Source: Chitinophagaceae bacterium
GTDB lineage: Bacteria; Bacteroidota; Bacteroidia; Chitinophagales; Chitinophagaceae
Direction: 5' to 3'
Length of the DNA stretch: 10,975 bases
Assembly (NCBI GenBank): GCA_023251285.1
Contig: JAHEZB010000025.1
Coordinates: 1 to 10,975, forward strand
Below, in pieces: positions 1 to 7,321 of the stretch (position 1 is its first letter; every line of letters starts with the position of its first letter). The notes beneath the pieces are model-generated. The model made no database searches. It was not told where the DNA came from and was given only the letters and a program-made list of their open reading frames with translations. A program made the position numbers and the translations under genes.

Positions 1-343
1 TCAGGCTTTTTAGAGTGCTGTATTGAGTTTTATCAGTAAGCTGCAATATGTCGCTAAACACAGATAAAAGGATGAAAGGCGCGATAGCCAACAATACCTG
101 CCTTGCGTGCCTGAATACTTTTTCATTATACAAAATATAAATAAGGTATAGCATAAGCGCGTGCGAAAACCATTTAGTAACTGGCCTCGCCGCATGAAAT
201 AACGCATACGAAACCAGCAGAATGATCGCTGCATAAATAATGTAGGTAAGAACAATATTCCAGTTTGGTAAATTGGTCTTCGTATTCATTGATTTCTGCA
301 GGTAGCGTACGATAACAATTGCAATGATCAATTCAAAAATCAT
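1..343 (-). CDS. Unidentified multi-pass membrane protein, N-terminal part (runs off the left edge)
   Basis: An open frame starts at ATG 343-341 and stays open for 114 codons to the window edge, so the 3' end is missing. The protein begins MIFELIIAIVIVRYLQK and shows about four hydrophobic segments: residues 1-13, 32-50 (begins NIVLTYIIYAAIILL), 61-73 (HALMLYLIYILYN) and 84-98 (VLLAIAPFILLSVFSD). Short basic stretches lie between them. This start is chosen because it is the first ATG of the open frame and lies 26 bases downstream of a good Bacteroidota -7 box; there is no Shine-Dalgarno site. A second frame overlapping 10-255 is a shadow. The fold is not recognised. It could be the membrane sensor part of a signalling protein such as a histidine kinase, but no cytoplasmic domain is visible here. 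That it is a real gene is fairly sure; its function is open. Confidence 0.68.
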   Translation of the reverse strand, partial: MIFELIIAIVIVRYLQKSMNTKTNLPNWNIVLTYIIYAAIILLVSYALFHAARPVTKWFSHALMLYLIYILYNEKVFRHARQVLLAIAPFILLSVFSDILQLTDKTQYSTLKSL

Positions 344-368
344 ATCTGGTCAGTTTAGAGTTCTTTTT

Positions 369-401
369 CAAAAATAGTTGAAATATATTTCGAAAATCAA
401 A
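369..401 (-). promoter_or_regulatory. Candidate Bacteroidota-type promoter for the gene at 1-343
   Basis: On the minus strand a TTTG (401-398) is followed after 21 bases by TATTTTTG (376-369), matching the Bacteroidota sigma-ABfr pattern of a -33 TTTG and a -7 TAnnTTTG box. Transcription would begin near 362-365, giving a leader of roughly 20 bases before the ATG at 343. The spacer contains a perfect 12-base palindrome, GAAATATATTTC (380-391), that could be an operator. The region is very AT-rich, so a chance match is possible. This is the only such pair I found next to a gene start in the window. Confidence 0.42.
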
Positions 402-453
402 ATGCTTTTTTGAAAAATTAAAATTCCATATCTGCAGATTAAGAAAAGCATTT
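400..453. repeat. Inverted repeat with 10-base arms and an inner palindrome
   Basis: AAATGCTTTT (400-409) is perfectly complementary to AAAAGCATTT (444-453), with a 34-base spacer. Inside the spacer is another perfect palindrome, ATCTGCAGAT (430-439). As RNA this could form a long stem-loop with a nested hairpin. It lies between the histidine-kinase relic and the gene at 1-343, directly upstream of the latter's promoter candidate, so it could be a weak terminator or regulator-binding site. The arms are AT-rich and there is no tidy GC stem followed by a U-tract, so a standard intrinsic terminator is not supported. Confidence 0.35.
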
Positions 454-582
454 ATTTCTTCTTTTGCCGACTGATTTGACTATACAGTCCTATAAATGAA
501 TATCCATTTTACAACATACTTCTCTTTCATTCAATTTTGCTTTTTATATAAATCAAGTGAAGTAGTTGATCAGAAAAGCCAT

Positions 583-1170
583 TCAAATTACCGGTAACTG
601 AATGACAAACCCGGATTCTTCACGTTCACTTGAATTCACTTTTATTTTCCCTCCGCGTTTTTATAATATCATAGTTCAGGCTCAAACGCAGAGCAGTTCC
701 TTGTTCCGTAGGTTTTTTAGTTAAAAATAGTTGAAAGACTTTGTCCAAATTTTTTGGTGGAATTCCATTTCCATTATCACTAACGGTTATGATTACACTA
801 TTATCTAATTTCTTCGTGGTTACAAAAACTTTCGGTTCACAAGGACTATTCTTCGAAATACGATTCTTGCTTTTTTGTTCGTTTACTGTAAAAAAAGCAT
901 TGTTGAAAAGATTTAGTCACACTCTTTCAATATCCTGCGAAATCATATTTATTTTTCCAATTCCTGCCTTGCCGTCAGACAGGGGTTTATCAAAATGAGT
1001 TTCAATCGTTGCCTTAAAAGTTTTATCTTTAGCTCCTTGACCATGATAACTCAATCGCAAATATTCATCTGCCTATGCATTCATATATGCGGGTTCTTTT
1101 ATGCCGGTGCCAATCGTGAATGTTGCAACATGCCTTTTACTTTTCCCTTTCTATAAAATTGAAATCCTAT
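583..1170 (-). pseudogene. Histidine kinase relic: ATPase (HATPase_c) domain with stops and frameshifts
   Basis: The minus strand carries the C-terminal half of a two-component sensor kinase in pieces. From upstream to downstream: KGMLQHSR near 1134-1111; then, after a frameshift near 1100-1110, a stretch containing ADEYLRLSYHG (from 1072); the N box LNLFNNAF (916-893); the G1 box DNGNGIP (778-758); the F box VFQLFL; and a G2 region GTALRLSLNYDII. A second frameshift near 655-662 leads to the C-terminal end ERE-ESGFVIQLPVI with a stop at 583-585. In-frame stops interrupt it at 1073-1075 (TAG just before ADEYL) and 917-919 (TGA just before the N box). The G2 box normally reads GTGLGLS; here two glycines are lost. 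No DHp domain with the phospho-accepting histidine is recognisable upstream, so the gene is both truncated and decayed. The order of motifs makes the family assignment firm, and the lesions make function unlikely unless they are sequencing errors. Confidence 0.82.
963..983. repeat. REP-like GC-rich imperfect palindrome inside the kinase relic
   Basis: The 21 bases from 963 to 983 form a hairpin: arms CCTGCCT and AGACAGG pair at six of seven positions (the seventh is a G-U wobble in minus-strand RNA) around a 7-base loop. It stands out as GC-rich in an AT-rich region. It falls in the kinase relic where the frame reads FDK-PLSDGKAG-IGKIN. As I remember this family, FDxx-IGKIN is usually contiguous, so the palindrome looks like an in-frame insertion of about seven codons. 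Similar CCTGCCT...AGGCAGG palindromes are, as I recall, dispersed in some Bacteroidota genomes. Only one copy occurs in this window. Confidence 0.4.
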
Positions 1171-1472
1171 TTATTTGTTTACTGTTTTTTTCAAACAAGA
1201 GATAATTCAACTTTCAAGTAATGATTTCATATCCTCCATCCATTTTTTTAATATAGGAACGAGTAAATGGGTCAATACTGAAATAAGAAATGTACCGGTA
1301 GCTGTTTTATTTAAATTGAACTGAAATAGCATCAACGATTGCATAAACTGAAGTCTGTGAAAATTCAGGATTGATTTGTGTTTGTTAGATGCCCGAAGCT
1401 TTAGCTGGAAGATGATAAGTAATGTCTTCCTGGCTTTCGCCAAACTCTTTCTTCCACTTTATTATTGAAAAA
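1171..1472. other. About 300 bases without a supported gene, probably decayed coding sequence
   Basis: Between the kinase relic and the permease stop codon nothing is firmly identifiable. A 78-codon minus-strand frame (1207-1443) is open but has no recognisable family features. Another minus-strand frame reads more like protein (for example KWKKEFGESQEDITYHLPAK, ending at 1385) but is cut by stops at 1385-1387, 1307-1309 and 1214-1216. The stretch may be the degraded upstream part of the kinase gene or of a separate lost gene. The region 344-582, left of the kinase relic, likewise holds no gene, only the promoter candidate and inverted repeat listed separately. Confidence 0.4.
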
Positions 1473-2810
1473 TCAAATCAATTCTTCATTTATATTCTCT
1501 AATACCCTGCTATTCTTTACTTTCTTCATCACAAAATAAATCACACATACAACGCCGATGAAAATGAGCACGGAAAGAATTTCCCCTTTCCCAAGACTGG
1601 TTAGCATCCAGCCAATCGCTGCAATACCAATTAATGGAACGGTTAGTCCGCCAGGAATCTTAAAAGTTTTCTCTGATGTTTTATGCTTTTTTGTTCTCAT
1701 TTTAATCGTTGATAAAATAACGGTCAGGTAAATGATTAAAATGGAAGCGCTGGCAAGAATGGCCATTTGTTTAAATCCGCCTGAAACAGAAAATATAAAA
1801 ATTAATGCTGCCCACACGATAATGGCTAAATGTGGTGTCGCAAATTTTGGATGCACTTTGCTCAGGAATTTTGGGAAAAGTCCATCATTGGCACCGGCAA
1901 AAAGTAAGCGAGGCGATGCCAGTACATCTCCAAAAATTGAAGTAAAACAAGAAAATGCAGCTGTCAGTAACAGTATAATCGCCCCAACAGGACCTACCAT
2001 ATTTTCTGCAATAGCCGCCAGGGGCGCATCTCTTACAGCCTCCATATTTGCACCCAATACTCCTTGTGTAACAGCTTGCAGAAGCAGGTAAAAAACAAGA
2101 ATTAACAATCCAGCCAACATAATTCCGCGAGGTATGGTACGTTTCGGATTTTTAATTTCTCCGCTGGAAGTAAGTGCAGAATCGAAACCAAGAAATGCAA
2201 AAAATAAAACAAGTGCAGTGCTGCCGAATGTGTTTAGTGTGGGTAAACTCCCCCAATGTAGGTTAGCTGATTTTACATGAAAGAAACCGAAGATGATAAT
2301 TGCTACCAGCGGTAATAATTTTATTACAGTTACAAACTTTATAAAAGTGATGCTCTGTTTAGTACCGCGCACATTCACTAAAACCATAAAGGCTAGTAAA
2401 ATAAAAAATAAAAAAGCACGAAACCATGGATTTAAGAATATTGGATAAATAACAGCGAGCGAATCTGCAATTATATTCATTACGGCTGCGTCACTGGCAA
2501 GACCAAAAGCAAATAAGTAGAGCCAACTGGTGATGAATCCGGGGAATTCGCCAAATGCCGCTACCACATAAGCATATGTGCCGCCGCTGGTGGTAACTTT
2601 GCTGCCTATTTCTGCATAACACAACATCACACAGGCCAGCAACATTGCACAAAACACGTAACAGAACAATCCATAAGTTCCTAATTCTATTCCTACAATT
2701 GCAGGCAATACAAAAATACCGGCACCAATTGTGAAATTCAAAATAGTAAGAGAAAGGCCGGAAACTCCGATAACTCTTTCTAATCCTTCATCCGTTTTTT
2801 TTAAGGGCAT
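1473..2810 (-). CDS. APC-superfamily amino-acid permease
   Basis: This 445-residue protein is an inner-membrane amino-acid transporter of the amino acid-polyamine-organocation (APC) type, of usual length with about 12 hydrophobic segments. The substrate-binding TM1 motif GAGIF is at residues 29-33 after a short charged N-terminus (DEGLERVIGVSGL). TM2-TM3 carries SGGTYAYV (75-82). TM6 reads FAFLGFDS (204-211) and is followed by the family signature GEIKNPKRTIPRGI (217-230), typical of APC antiporters and symporters. The C-terminus is charged (KKVKNSRVLENINEE). It starts 24 bases downstream of the hydrolase stop, so it is probably the last gene of a transcription unit with the YfcC-type carrier and the hydrolase. 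The substrate cannot be decided from sequence; a proton-coupled amino acid symporter or an exchanger are both possible. No disrupted motif is seen. Confidence 0.9.
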   Translation of the reverse strand: MPLKKTDEGLERVIGVSGLSLTILNFTIGAGIFVLPAIVGIELGTYGLFCYVFCAMLLACVMLCYAEIGSKVTTSGGTYAYVVAAFGEFPGFITSWLYLFAFGLASDAAVMNIIADSLAVIYPIFLNPWFRAFLFFILLAFMVLVNVRGTKQSITFIKFVTVIKLLPLVAIIIFGFFHVKSANLHWGSLPTLNTFGSTALVLFFAFLGFDSALTSSGEIKNPKRTIPRGIMLAGLLILVFYLLLQAVTQGVLGANMEAVRDAPLAAIAENMVGPVGAIILLLTAAFSCFTSIFGDVLASPRLLFAGANDGLFPKFLSKVHPKFATPHLAIIVWAALIFIFSVSGGFKQMAILASASILIIYLTVILSTIKMRTKKHKTSEKTFKIPGGLTVPLIGIAAIGWMLTSLGKGEILSVLIFIGVVCVIYFVMKKVKNSRVLENINEELI

Positions 2811-2834
2811 GTTGAGTTTTTTTGCTTTCTATTG

Positions 2835-3695
2835 TTAATACAATCGATTTAAGCCTTCAATTTTCCGATACGGTTTTTTAAAAAAATCACTCACCACTTC
2901 GTTAAAAAGATGTTTATAAACTACCGGTGTAGAGTGGCCGCTGTTGGGTAAAATCCACAAATATGATTTTGGAATTGATTCGGCGATAAGCATCGTATGT
3001 TGTGGGCGAATTACATCGTGGTCACCACCAATCACTAACACCGGGCATTGTATTGTTTGTAATTCTGCAGTAGTAATGTGTGGTTCATAAGTCAGCAAAT
3101 GAAACAATTTACGCTCAGTCTTCACTTCAGGGGACAATGGCAATTTATTAATAGAATCGCCAATTGACTTTGCCCACGTATAAATTTCGGGCTCCACGGC
3201 TGAGGTGTCTGGGACAAGATTAGCGCCGGTTACCGCCAGTCTTTTCACTTTATCAGGATGGCGAATAGCCAGCAATAATCCATTAATGCCACCATCACTC
3301 CAGCCTATCACATAGCAGGAATCTACATGCAAATGATCGAGTAACCCGTTTAGATCATCTGCCATCATCTCATAACTTAGGGAGTCGCCGTTATCAATTG
3401 ATTTTGCCTGAGCCCTGCTGTCTGCAACAATTACTTTATAATTTTCATCAAAGAAGGGAATCTGGTTTGTGAAATCATGAATGGAACCACCATTGCCATG
3501 AATGATAAGCAATGGCGCACCGGTACCATAGGTTTCATAATACATTTTAAAGCCACGGTTATTAAAGTATTTTCCCACGTTGCTATTGTTTCCGTAAATT
3601 ATTTTTTGGCTGGATGTTGCAGGTGATTGCGCATTAATATTGACAGAAAGAATGAGTGTGAAAATTGCCAGGAAGAGTTTTTTGAAGATTTTCAT
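2835..3695 (-). CDS. Secreted alpha/beta hydrolase (serine hydrolase)
   Basis: An alpha/beta-hydrolase-fold enzyme carrying an N-terminal signal peptide. Numbered from the upstream ATG at 3710 (291 residues), it has the oxyanion-hole motif HGNGG (71-75), a strand with DSRAQAKS (97-104, cf. DSRGHGxS), the nucleophile elbow G-W-S-D-G-G with Ser138, a cap-like insertion around 165-215, a GGDHDVIRP motif giving the likely catalytic Asp232, and NSGHS with catalytic His259. The triad is complete. I prefer the second ATG (3695, residue 6) because it gives a clean signal peptide, MKIFKKLFLAIFTLIL..., with probable cleavage near NINAQ. The upstream ATG lies one base after the carrier's stop, so translation is coupled either way. 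The export signal implies a periplasmic substrate, perhaps an ester, amide or short peptide whose product is taken up by the flanking transporters; that link is inferred. The specific reaction is unknown. Confidence 0.88.
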   Translation of the reverse strand: MKIFKKLFLAIFTLILSVNINAQSPATSSQKIIYGNNSNVGKYFNNRGFKMYYETYGTGAPLLIIHGNGGSIHDFTNQIPFFDENYKVIVADSRAQAKSIDNGDSLSYEMMADDLNGLLDHLHVDSCYVIGWSDGGINGLLLAIRHPDKVKRLAVTGANLVPDTSAVEPEIYTWAKSIGDSINKLPLSPEVKTERKLFHLLTYEPHITTAELQTIQCPVLVIGGDHDVIRPQHTMLIAESIPKSYLWILPNSGHSTPVVYKHLFNEVVSDFFKKPYRKIEGLNRLY

Positions 3696-3711
3696 TTTTG
3701 TATTTTGCATT

Positions 3712-5223
3712 TTATTTAATATTTATACCGATCATTAAAAAGATAGCACCTAAAACAAGTAACACTATAATCATTGGTGTTATAAATTTCATCCACGCTT
3801 TGTAACTGATTTTTACCATCAGCAATGCAGGGAAAACAGAGCCCGTGGGAGAGATCAGGAACATGGTACCGATACCAAATAAATAAGCATTCACAATTTC
3901 ACGGCCCGGAATATTTACAATAATAGCCAGCGCACCTATGATGGGCATAGTAAGTACAGCCATACCTGAAGATGAACTTACCGCAATGGCAAAAAAGAAA
4001 TAGAATATCATAACCATGATAATAAAAACAATTGCCGGAAAATGTTGCACCACATTAGATGCATAAAAAAGAATAGAATCAGCAACGAGACCATCATTTA
4101 ACACAATAGTTACCCCTCGGGCCAGCCCAATGATCAAGGCCACGGATAATAAACCTTCCGCGCCTTTTAAAAACTCAGCTACAAATTCTTTTTCACTCAT
4201 ACGGTCTAATATTCCTACCAGGATGGTAGAACCAAAAAACAGTGAAGCCATTTCTGTGGTCCACCAGTTAAAGAAAACAATACCCACTATCATGCAGGTA
4301 AAAGTGAGTACGAATATGAGAAGCAGTAATCTTGTTTTAATATTCAATTTCACTCTTTCACCTTGTGTATGCACTTCAATTTCGAAAGGTGATTCAGTAA
4401 TACCATCTATTTTGTAAACAAGAGAAGCGGTACGGTCTTTTTTTACTTTGGCAGCGTACCTGAGTATATACCAGGCCAGCAAAGAAGTTGAGATAACAAA
4501 AAATAAGAGCCTTCCAGAAAGTCCATCAATCCAGTTGATGCCTGCGGCATTGGAAGCGATAATAGTAGAGAAAGGGTTGGTAAAACTAGCAATATAACCT
4601 ACGCTGGTACCACCAAATACAATGGCCAGCGGTACCATTGCATCATAATCTTCCGCCATAAAAAGTGGCACCAATACAGGATAGAAAACAATTGATTCTA
4701 CGTCCATTCCATAAGAGCCACCGAAAAAAGAAAACACAAAAACAAGTATAACGATTAGCTTTCTTTCTTTTCCTTTCATCTGCTGCGCCAGATATTTTAC
4801 GCCTTTGAACATAGCGCCTGTCTTATTAAAAACAGCCATGAAGCCACCAATAAATAAAACGAACAGCGCCACATCAATGCTATCTATAATTCCTTTTACC
4901 GGCGCCTCCAGCATTGCAATAAAACCTTGTGGATTTGATTTTTGCTTTTTGTAGGTGCCGGGAACGGATACAGGTTTCCGGATATCTCCATTACTGAATT
5001 TTTGTAAAGAGATCCTGATGCCAAGACTGTCAAGTGTATGTTGGGTAAAGGGTAATGACACTGTACTTCCCATAGATGTTAGTACAAAAGCCTGGTTATT
5101 CTCCACTGATAATTTGCTGTATTGCCCGGAAGGCAATATCCACGTACTGATTGCTGCCAATACGATCACGATCATTATTAATGTAAGTGCGTTAGGCACG
5201 CTTTTAGGTTTTGTAAACTTCAT
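3712..5223 (-). CDS. YfcC-family inner-membrane carrier
   Basis: A 503-residue polytopic membrane protein, matching the usual length (about 500) of the YfcC family, a group related to DcuC C4-dicarboxylate carriers and ArcD-like basic amino-acid antiporters. Residues 10-31 form the first helix ending in WILPSGQY, then a long extracytoplasmic loop (about 35-105), then a helix ending LFIGGFMAVFNKTGA (123-137). The signature FFGGSYGMDVESIVFYPVLV (166-185) and ASFTNPFSTIIASNAAGI (212-229) match the two conserved half-helix regions of the family. The second half repeats the pattern (AVSSSSGMAVLTMPIIGALA; GSVFPALLMV). It starts 54 bases after the MHS transporter stop and ends one base before the hydrolase ATG. 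Likely substrates are amino acids, di- or tripeptides, or carboxylates; the sequence does not decide. No defect is seen. Confidence 0.85.
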   Translation of the reverse strand: MKFTKPKSVPNALTLIMIVIVLAAISTWILPSGQYSKLSVENNQAFVLTSMGSTVSLPFTQHTLDSLGIRISLQKFSNGDIRKPVSVPGTYKKQKSNPQGFIAMLEAPVKGIIDSIDVALFVLFIGGFMAVFNKTGAMFKGVKYLAQQMKGKERKLIVILVFVFSFFGGSYGMDVESIVFYPVLVPLFMAEDYDAMVPLAIVFGGTSVGYIASFTNPFSTIIASNAAGINWIDGLSGRLLFFVISTSLLAWYILRYAAKVKKDRTASLVYKIDGITESPFEIEVHTQGERVKLNIKTRLLLLIFVLTFTCMIVGIVFFNWWTTEMASLFFGSTILVGILDRMSEKEFVAEFLKGAEGLLSVALIIGLARGVTIVLNDGLVADSILFYASNVVQHFPAIVFIIMVMIFYFFFAIAVSSSSGMAVLTMPIIGALAIIVNIPGREIVNAYLFGIGTMFLISPTGSVFPALLMVKISYKAWMKFITPMIIVLLVLGAIFLMIGINIK

Positions 5224-5277
5224 TTGTAAGTCTTGCTAAAAAGTTTTAGTTCTGAAAATTTAATTTTGCTTTATTGT

Positions 5278-7074
5278 TTACAAAGAGGATTCTGATAGTA
5301 AAATATTTTCAATGACAGTCTCATCATCATATTCTCCTTGCAATGAATATTTTCCGAACAGAATTAATCCTATCGCAGCAACAGGTGTAATGACGAGCAT
5401 CATAATAATTCCAAAGACAATATCTTCCTGGTTTCCCGACATTATTTTTGGGATGCCCATTTTAAATATTCCGAACCAGGCGGCAACAATTCCTAATCCT
5501 ATCCACACAATGCCCAGCCACCTTTTTAGTTGATTTATTTTTGAGAATGTGATTATTTCTAATGATGATTCTGTTTTATTTTCCTTGAGGTATATCGATC
5601 CAATGATGATACTGATACTCAGCAATACAATTGGGTAGATTAAGCCTGCCAGGTAATAATCAGGTTTGTTAGCTTCGCTCGCTTTTTCTGCCAGATAGGT
5701 GGCAAAATAAGGAGCCATACCACCGAATATTCCATAACCAAAATGATAAGGTAAAGAAAGGGAAGTGTATCGGATTTTTAACGGAAACATCTCTACCATA
5801 AAAGCTGCCAGCGGGCCATAAGAAACTGTGAAAATAAATTCCAGTAAAAAAACAAATAAGATTAATTTCCATTTACCTGCACGGCTAAGGGTTATGTTTT
5901 TTTGCAAATCAGTTTTTCGTGTACCGGTTTCCGTTATGTCTTTTTTTATTTCTTTTAAAATGGTGCCATCAGTATACAAATGTTGTTCGTTGGTTGTAAT
6001 AATTGTGCCGCCTGCCTGTAAGAGTTGAGTTTTGGTTTCAATCTTTATTTCTGATTTATTCTCTATTTTATGTTCGAGATTAGTAACCTGGTACATTGCC
6101 GAAAATATCGGCCTAAATCCTAATGCAGCCAGTAACATACCAGCTAATAAAATATATTTACGGCCTATCTTGTCGCTTAGCCAGCCAAAAAGAAAGAAGA
6201 ACGGAATCCCTGATAATATTCCGATGATCATTATCGTATTTGCTTGGATATAATCAACGCTTAGCGTTTTAATAATAAAACTTTGCGCATAGAAACCTAC
6301 CCAACCAATGGCTCCCCCGCCAACTGTAAGCGCAAAAAATGCCAGTAACACAATTTTTAAATTTTCTTTGTTTCCAAATGCTTCCTTTAAAGGATTGGTA
6401 GATGTTTTGCCTTCTGCCTTAGCTTTGGCAAACAAAGGTGACTCTGGCATTTTTCTTCTCATATACACTGATACTACCACCAGAAAAACAGACACTAAAA
6501 AAGGTAATCGCCAACCCCAACTTTTCCAGGAAGATTTGTCCATTAAGGATTTAATAATTAAAATAACTGAAATGGAAAGTACAAATGCAATTCCTGTTGA
6601 TGCCTGTATCCACGATGTCCAAAACCCCCGTTGTTTTACCGGTGATTGTTCGGCAACATAAGTGGCGGCGCCACCGTATTCTCCGCCAATAGCCAATCCT
6701 TGCAGCAGCCGTAATATTAAAACAATCAGTGGAGCAACAAATCCGATGGATTCGTAACCAGGTACTAATCCAATAGCAATGGTAGAGCCGCCCATCAATA
6801 CCAGCGTAATCATGAAGGTATATTTACGGCCAATCATATCACCCATCTTGCCAAACACCAATGCACCCAATGGCCGCACCACAAGGCCTGCTGAGAAAGT
6901 AGCCAATGTAGCCAGGAAAGCGGCAACCGGATTTTCTTTTGGAAAAAATTGGGTAGATATAATCGTTGCAAGGGTTCCGAAAATAAAAAAATCGTACCAC
7001 TCAATAAGCGTACCCACAGAAGATGCGGTAATGATTGGTATCAATCTTTTACTGGAAGTATTAACCAGGCTCAT
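5278..7074 (-). CDS. MHS-family MFS transporter with an enlarged loop and C-terminal two-helix extension
   Basis: A proton-coupled symporter of the metabolite:H+ symporter (MHS) family within MFS, the group of ProP, KgtP and ShiA. Signatures: GTLIEWYDFFIFG (21-33), the MFS motif A FGKMGDMIGRKYTF (74-87), RLLQGLAIGGEYGGAATYVA (122-141), and MPESPLF (209-215). A second motif A copy, GWLSDKIGRKY, lies at 297-307. At 598 residues it is about 150 longer than typical members. The extra length is a hydrophilic stretch at about 330-400, rich in Lys, Glu and Thr, inserted after TM8, and a C-terminal extension from about 500 that holds two more hydrophobic segments (519-540 and 552-575) and ends in GKYSLQGEYDDE. 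The extension resembles a small stand-alone Bacteroidota membrane protein (perhaps DUF6814, from memory). It heads the group that continues with the YfcC-type carrier. Substrate unknown, probably an organic acid or osmolyte. Confidence 0.9.
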   Translation of the reverse strand: MSLVNTSSKRLIPIITASSVGTLIEWYDFFIFGTLATIISTQFFPKENPVAAFLATLATFSAGLVVRPLGALVFGKMGDMIGRKYTFMITLVLMGGSTIAIGLVPGYESIGFVAPLIVLILRLLQGLAIGGEYGGAATYVAEQSPVKQRGFWTSWIQASTGIAFVLSISVILIIKSLMDKSSWKSWGWRLPFLVSVFLVVVSVYMRRKMPESPLFAKAKAEGKTSTNPLKEAFGNKENLKIVLLAFFALTVGGGAIGWVGFYAQSFIIKTLSVDYIQANTIMIIGILSGIPFFFLFGWLSDKIGRKYILLAGMLLAALGFRPIFSAMYQVTNLEHKIENKSEIKIETKTQLLQAGGTIITTNEQHLYTDGTILKEIKKDITETGTRKTDLQKNITLSRAGKWKLILFVFLLEFIFTVSYGPLAAFMVEMFPLKIRYTSLSLPYHFGYGIFGGMAPYFATYLAEKASEANKPDYYLAGLIYPIVLLSISIIIGSIYLKENKTESSLEIITFSKINQLKRWLGIVWIGLGIVAAWFGIFKMGIPKIMSGNQEDIVFGIIMMLVITPVAAIGLILFGKYSLQGEYDDETVIENILLSESSL

Positions 7075-7321
7075 TTGATGGGTTTAAAGTTGTTTACTTT
7101 ATTACAGAAATCATTTCTACATCAATTCCTTTCTATAAATTCAAGGTCAGATCCTGATCGATTACGATACCTCTCACCTCAACAGCCTTCATCAGGAAAT
7201 CATTGTGGGTTCTACCACAATTGCATCCCGATGTATCTTTTGATACGATGTCCATTCAGTTGAACTGTGGCAATAACGGAGATAGGTAATAGTTGGTTAT
7301 TGAATTAAATTGAACACCTTA
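7075..7321. other. 247-base intergenic region with two short hairpins; likely leader of the transport block
   Basis: This is the largest gap between intact genes, so it is the probable site for a promoter driving the MHS transporter, although no CAAAnnTA (reverse of TAnnTTTG) is present. It contains two small perfect hairpins: TTGTGG/CCACAA around TTGTGGGTTCTACCACAA (7204-7221) and GTATC/GATAC around TTTT (7233-7246). Neither has a U-tract on the minus strand, so they are weak terminator candidates for the PPIase gene. A 40-codon minus-strand frame (7133-7255) is discussed under rejected items. Confidence 0.3.

Noticed and set aside
10..255. 81-codon minus-strand frame at the left edge
   Set aside because: A different minus-strand frame starting at 343 is open to the edge and gives clean membrane helices; this one is a shadow.
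370..736. 14-base direct repeat AAAAATAGTTGAAA at 370-383 and 723-736
   Set aside because: Both copies are AT-rich; one encodes the kinase F box and the other overlaps the promoter candidate. No flanking similarity supports a duplication or attachment site.
741..998. 85-codon plus-strand open frame
   Set aside because: It is antisense to the histidine-kinase relic, whose N and G1 boxes explain the base pattern.
1207..1443. 78-codon open frame on the minus strand
   Set aside because: Its composition is unconvincing, no family features are visible, and a different frame in the same DNA looks equally or more protein-like.
7133..7255. 40-codon minus-strand frame in the gap before the MHS transporter (contains CNCGRTH and VEVRGIVIDQDLTLNL)
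   Set aside because: It looks somewhat protein-like but has no family match I recognise, no signal peptide, no visible ribosome site and overlaps short hairpins; chance cannot be excluded.
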